Assembly (NCBI RefSeq): GCF_018687715.1
Contig: NC_056753.1
Location: 8,145,001-8,209,000, forward strand
Reading direction: 5' to 3'
Source of the DNA: Carya illinoinensis
Lineage: Eukaryota; Streptophyta; Magnoliopsida; Fagales; Juglandaceae
DNA length: 64,000 nucleotides
The notes under the pieces were generated by a model, which was given only the letters and a program-made list of their open reading frames with translations, did no database searches and was not told where the DNA came from. Numbering within the stretch: position 1 is the first letter of the stretch; each line of letters begins with the position of its first letter. Positions 58,851-64,000 of the stretch are shown piece by piece. The translations under genes were made by a program, and so were the position numbers.

Positions 58851-59990
58851 GTGTAAAATGTAGATATAGCAAGAATGACTCCAAGAAGAATAACGAAGAA
58901 AATTACTATTGTAAACTGGACATTTATAGGGCCATAATCTCGAATAAAGATTATGCATAAAAGATCACTAAATGAAAAATGTTTAATCTATTCTGTTATT
59001 AGGATGAGAAAGACTATTTATTGCGAGTTAATTAATGCTCACGGGATTAACTTTTGTCTCAGACCGAATTCACGAGTGATCATTTTGTGGACCAGATTTA
59101 CACAATGTTTGGTCGCTTTTGAAGGCTTTGCTCGGAAGTCAATGGCACGCACCGGAAACTCCCGTGCAAATTTGATGACAATAGCTTAGTCAAACGAAAT
59201 ACATTGTACGTGAGATAATTCTTTATACTGTGAGATATGTGAAATAATTCTTGGGCTACGAGAAAACAGTTTATTTGACTAATTCTTTGTAAGTCAAATA
59301 ATCTCATTTTGGTTAAATTTCTTTATTATATTATGAAATATATAAGATTATGAGAAATTATAAAATCACTTATTATAGTATATTTTACCCCTAAACAATC
59401 TATGAACATATATATTATATTGAACCACATAAATTTTTATATTTTTTTTTATTTGTATTTTTTTATTTATTATTTATTTCATAAATGAATATAAAGAATA
59501 CCGTATCAACGCTCGAATTATCATGCAAAATTAAAGTATTAACAGTTAACACTGAGATCAATTTCTTATTTTTTGCATTGAAAATGAAAGTAGGATGATT
59601 TCTCGACTCACAGGATTGTCTCCAGCGAGCCAGATAAAATTCCTCTCATAATTAACGTTTTGCAACTTTGCTTGTAATTTTTATGGAAAATGCTGTGATG
59701 TCCTCTCTCGTGTCCCTTCAAAGTGACAGTTGGTCATAAAATTTTTTTTATTTAATGATTAAGAAAGTAATTTTAAGTGTATTGATATTTTTTTTATATT
59801 TTTTAAAAATATTTAAATATATTAAAAAAATCTAAAAAGATAAAAAAAAAAAGAAAAAGACCATGCGATCTAAATGAGAGGTGGATTCTGGACGGCAGAG
59901 TAGCACCGCTCATTTTTTTTTTTTATTTCATTAATACTTTTGTTGCAAAAAGAAAGAAAAGAACAGGAGAGTGTGCAAGATAAGATGTCC
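58851..59990. other. Intergenic, no gene recognised
   Basis: AT-rich with degenerate repeat blocks (59700-59900). No coding signal. Confidence 0.55.
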
Positions 59991-61500
59991 ACTGTGCTTG
60001 CAGGCCGCGCATGATATCACCCAAAAATAAAATAAAAAAATAAAAAGGGCACTATGTGCATGCACTACGCGCTTGGCACATGCACCGCATATGTGAAACA
60101 CCCACCTTGCATGATTTGCACGGTGGGTGTGATGGGTGCACCGCACCGTACATCCATGAAACTGGCAGAGGCAGGATGGTTTCCTGTCGTTCATCTTAGG
60201 CGGTTGGGTCCCCATCCAACCACTCCACTGGACGGCCTGTCTTAGTCAATAGAGGCTCCTCCTGTCGGTTCCTCGTCGCCTAAAGCCTGGAAACGAGTTG
60301 GACAGACATGCTGACCAACCTTGAGCTAATAGAGCCACTTTTAGTCGCCAGATGAATGACTAGTGCTTTCTATCTTTGTCAAGATGGTCCCTGGCCAAGG
60401 AAGCGGACCCCGCCGTCTACCCTTTTCTAGCCCTTAATCATTGAGCTTGGAAATGCACCTCTTGGGATGACCATGAACTGTTGAAGTGACCAGTAGCCAC
60501 CACCTGACGCCAGTGAAGGTGGTCCTCGATCACGAAAGTTCTTGTGCTGGAATCCTAGCCGCCAGACATCCCAATAGTAAATGGAAGAGCCATGTCAAGA
60601 CATCCATGAGCTGGCAGACCACCAACAGTTGCCACCTGAGCAGCCGTCGTGTTCTGCCACTGATGAGGAATTCGGCACACCTTCTGCAAAAAGCACTAGC
60701 GAACGTGTATTGTGTCTATGCCCCATGGTAGGCACACTACAGGAGCTGGAAGCTGGTAGGTAAACCACCTGTCAGCGGTATTCTCGTAGGTGACTACACG
60801 GCAGCGCAGTCACCCACGGGCATGCCATGAGAAGCCGAAAAGACCAACGTCAATCATTCTTGCTATTGGCAGGCTTCCATAGAGGCGAGGAACATCACCA
60901 AAAGGTAGGGCATGTTACTGTCCTTGCCACCCTCGTGGTGAGCAACGGCCTCACCTAAGGGAATATCGCCCTTTGCAGTCAACGACATCCCCACCGCTGC
61001 ACATATAGCAGGCAACACCCCACTGTAGTTTCTGTCACCCGCACATCGACACTCAACCACCATAGAGCTCCTCACCACCTCCACTACCTCCAACAACACC
61101 CCTCCGCCGCTGCAAGTCCCCTCTAGCTTTGAAGCTCGCCCAGCCATCGAATCAGAGATAGAGATTGCAGTATGTAGTTCCTGCCGCCAATGGGCTTCCA
61201 CAAAGATGAGAAACAGTGTGCAAGCTGTTCACTTCCCACACCCACTGCTCCTTGCCACCCTTGTGGTGGGCAATGATCTAGCCAAGTAGTTCAGTGCACA
61301 TGGCGGACAAACACTCCAAGGCGGGCAACTGATTGTGGTTAGAAAAGATGGACTGGCGAGCAACCGATCGTGCATGGCAAGAAAAAAAGACAAAAAAGGA
61401 GAAAAAGAGAAAAAAAATGTGAAAAGAATACTTAAGGCCGAACAACTTTATTACGCAAAAATGGGTCAGCAACAAACAATCTCGGTCAAAAGAAACGACT
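59991..61500. other. GC-richer stretch of unknown origin
   Basis: Base composition differs sharply from both flanks. Open frames up to about 112 codons occur on both strands but none resembles a known family. A partly duplicated block (TCCTTGCCACCCT.GTGGTG) occurs at 60919-60945 and 61249-61272. It is possibly a decayed repeat. Confidence 0.4.
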
Positions 61501-61849
61501 AATCGCTCTGATTTGTCTCCCTTGAACTTGATATTTTAATTTCATTTACACTGACGAATTTAGTTTTTGAAAGTTTTGTAATCTCCTTCTTTGTGATGAG
61601 TTTTTTAGAAAATAATTTTAAGAAAAATGATAGGAATTACCGTTTGTTTAAAAATTTTTTCCTTCCATACCAGGATACGAAAGATTTCATGTTTATAAAA
61701 TAAAATAATTCTTAATTTAAAGACAGTTATAGCGGTAAATATTAAATTCTAAAATTAAAAGTCTTTCGTATAAAACATTATGCTTAGGCTTCAGTGCTCT
61801 TCTTCTTGGGCCGTGTCCGTTCTAACTCGTACCGTTTGTCTTGTCTCTA
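61501..61849. other. Undefined left edge of the right-end Gypsy LTR
   Basis: AT-rich, no gene. It may belong to the LTR that fills the right end of the window. Confidence 0.4.
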
Positions 61850-63844
61850 GGAGGGAACACGTAAAATTAAAATAAGTAGAAGACTCATAAACATTACTTT
61901 ATATAGTTAAAATATCACATAACATAGGTTTTTCATTCATGCATTCATCACTCCATACATACTTATACTTAAGACATTCGTTCAATTAGAACATTTCGAG
62001 GCGGGATTTTTCCTGAAAAAAGATTTCCTTTCTTTAAACATTTCCCCATGCCTCGTGCTTTTACTTCTTAAAGAGTCTAAGTATACATGTATTCTTTCTT
62101 AATATGCATACATGATTTCTTATCACTTTTATTGGCCGTAGCATATTATTATGCCCCGTGTGCAACGGTTAGCAGTTTTTTAGACCTTGATTCCACCCAT
62201 GGCCGCGGGATTAGGAATCCATTCTATCAGGGTGTAGCATTGTGTGCACTACCAGTATTACTTACTGGGTATTGCAATCTGCCCATTCATTTGGTACCCT
62301 TTCATTCATATGGTCGTTACGTATTTTCATACATTGAACTTTCATTTCATCTCTTTCCTTTCTTTACAATCAAAAACATTTTTATCATCTTTTTTAGTTC
62401 GATGCATATGCATTTCTTTTAAAAAAAGACATTTTATGTCATATACGTACAAGGAAAGATGTTAATTATTTAAGAAAGCGTGTATAAAATCTCATGATCT
62501 AAAACTTAACGTGCATTCATTATATTATAATCTTACAAACAATTATAATCAATAGGATGCTTAACAGGGGCTACCATTAAACACTCGAACTTATGCTTTA
62601 CCCACTTAATACCTTTTAAAAGCAAGATATAAAATTACAAAACCCAAGCAAAACCTCTAAACCGAACCGCTAGCATCCTAAAAACAAATTACTAACCAAC
62701 CTCAACACAAGACATATGGTACCAACATATATAAATTAAAATCACTTTAATCATCACCTATGGTTAAACCAAGTTTAATAGCAACATAGCATTTTTGAAA
62801 TATTGAAAAATACATAGCAAAACTACTTCAACATATTCGGTTTGGGCCAAAATAGAGCATATATATTTATTTGCAACATAGGAATTTAACTACACCAAAA
62901 CATAAGCTAAAACAACTTAGTTGACTTCCAAAATTATATTAAAACAAATGAGTCAAATTAAGATTTTTACCTTAAACTCTTAGCCCCTTTCAAAACACAA
63001 GTGGAGGACCAAATGGTGGTATAGCTAGGTAGATAATGAATGAAATGATGGCATTGTGTTAAACCCCAAAATTGAAACATCATAGGTAAGAAAAATGGTG
63101 AAACTCGAAACCCACATGTAAATCATACTAGGGAATAAATCATAAGTCTATTACCTTCAAGATTTCACCCTTTGGAAATGAAATCAAGCTTTGGTTCCAA
63201 GCTTTAAGTCAAAACCGAAAATGGGTATGGAGTGAGTGTTCTTGTACGGCTTGAAGAGGATGAGGGAAAAATGGTTTTTCATCTTCCCTTGCTATGGAGT
63301 CACAAAGCTTGAAGAAGATGAGAGAAGCTTGTTTTCTTGAAGATGAGAGGAGAGGAGAAGAAGAGAGGAAGGTGTGCATTGGCTATGGCTTCCTTGGAGA
63401 GAAAGATGAAGTTTTCTCTTTCTTTCTTGAGTGAGACCGACGGGTATGGGGGACTTAGGTGATTTGCTTTTGTTTTTTCCCTTTTTGTTGCCTTAGCGGT
63501 AGACTTGTAGAAGGGGCAAGGACTTTTTGATCTTTATTCCCTTCTTCCATCACATGGAAGCAAATGGATAGTGGAGATCCATCCACCTCAAAGATACTTT
63601 TTCACCTACCATTCTAATGGTAGAGAATAATTAGGCAATTTCTTGAATAAGTAAACTTAGAGAGCTTAAGGGAAATATTGTAAATTCTTAAAATCATACC
63701 CTTGATTTATTTTAATAAATCACATTTTAAAATAAAGCATACTCATCTTAAAATAAAATAATAAAAATCTTTATCTTAAAATATTTAATTTAAAGAATTA
63801 ATAAAATGATGTAAGGACCGACGTAGTAGGAGTCGAGTATTACA
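61850..63844 (-). repeat. Ty3/Gypsy 3' LTR (minus orientation)
   Basis: On the minus strand the LTR begins TGTAATACTCGACTCC at 63844, directly after a polypurine tract (AAGGGGGGAGAG, about 63845-63857) and the pol stop. It runs leftward for about 2 kb. The left limit is not fixed because no second LTR is in the window. Confidence 0.7.
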
Positions 63845-63889
63845 ACTCTCCCCCCTTAAAATAATCTCATCATCAAGATTGAACATACC

Positions 63890-64000
63890 TCAACGAAAAA
63901 TGGTGGAATACTTTTCCCTTATACCGTCCTCATGCTCCCATGTCGCCTCTTGTTCAATGTAGTGGTTCCACAGCACTTTGACCAGCGGAAATTGTTTTTC
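63890..64000 (-). CDS. Ty3/Gypsy pol C-terminus (partial, runs off the window)
   Basis: The last 36 codons of a pol frame on the minus strand read FPLVKVLWNHYIEQEATWEH and end KYSTIFR before a TGA at 63890-63892. The VKVLWxxxxxxEATWE pattern is the usual end of chromodomain-type Gypsy polyproteins. The rest lies beyond the right edge. No lesion is seen in the visible part. Confidence 0.85.
   Translation of the reverse strand, partial: EKQFPLVKVLWNHYIEQEATWEHEDGIREKYSTIFR

Noticed and set aside
60486..61201. Open frames of 81-112 codons on both strands
   Set aside because: Neither strand shows a domain, and the block contains an internal duplication; recorded as an unexplained region and not as a gene.
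1..64000. tRNA, rRNA or snoRNA genes
   Set aside because: No A/B-box pair with a cloverleaf, no rRNA-like stretch and no C/D box pair was noticed. The only tRNA-related sequence is the 18-base primer-binding site at 34969. A covariance-model scan would be decisive.

Overview
This is nuclear DNA from a flowering plant. It is AT-rich, the genes have GT/AG introns, and most of the window is transposable elements. The protein set and the many MITEs ending in gagatgagatga-type repeats suggest a woody eudicot. Fagales (walnut/pecan family) is my guess and cannot be proved from the sequence alone.

Three ordinary genes are present, all on the minus strand: an EMB1703-like chloroplast protein (1528-7442, 5 exons), a UVSSA homologue of transcription-coupled DNA repair (23629-27109, 2 exons), and a secreted or vacuolar A1 aspartyl protease (48676-50115, intronless). 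As I remember the Arabidopsis map, their homologues are At3g61780, At3g61800 and At3g61820, in the same order. The window therefore looks like an ancient collinear block, expanded from a few kb to about 50 kb by transposons.

The gap between EMB1703 and UVSSA (about 10.1-21.9 kb) holds an old L1-type LINE on the minus strand. It is split in its reverse-transcriptase domain by a 7.6 kb Mutator-like element (12668-20257). That element has a perfect 9-bp target duplication, matching terminal inverted repeats, a decayed FAR1-type transposase gene and a second, convergent gene for a small GRF-zinc-finger/coiled-coil/membrane protein.

The gap between UVSSA and the protease (about 27.4-44.4 kb) is a nest of LTR elements: a deletion-derived Gypsy fragment, a 3.46 kb solo LTR with a 5-bp target duplication, a decayed Athila/Tat-type Ty3 element with both LTRs (the 3' one rearranged into a local repeat mosaic), and a further LTR fragment.

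Upstream of the protease (50383-54831) lies a non-autonomous CACTA-like element. Between its subterminal GCAGCG repeats it carries intron-containing fragments of two unrelated housekeeping genes, a protein phosphatase 2C and the cytosolic phenylalanyl-tRNA synthetase beta subunit, plus one exon I cannot identify, all in the same orientation. The rest of the window (54.8-64 kb) has Copia, LINE and MITE remnants, an unexplained GC-richer stretch, and at the right edge the LTR and last pol codons of a Gypsy element on the minus strand.

All reading frames and splice junctions were read by eye. No alignment or database search was run.
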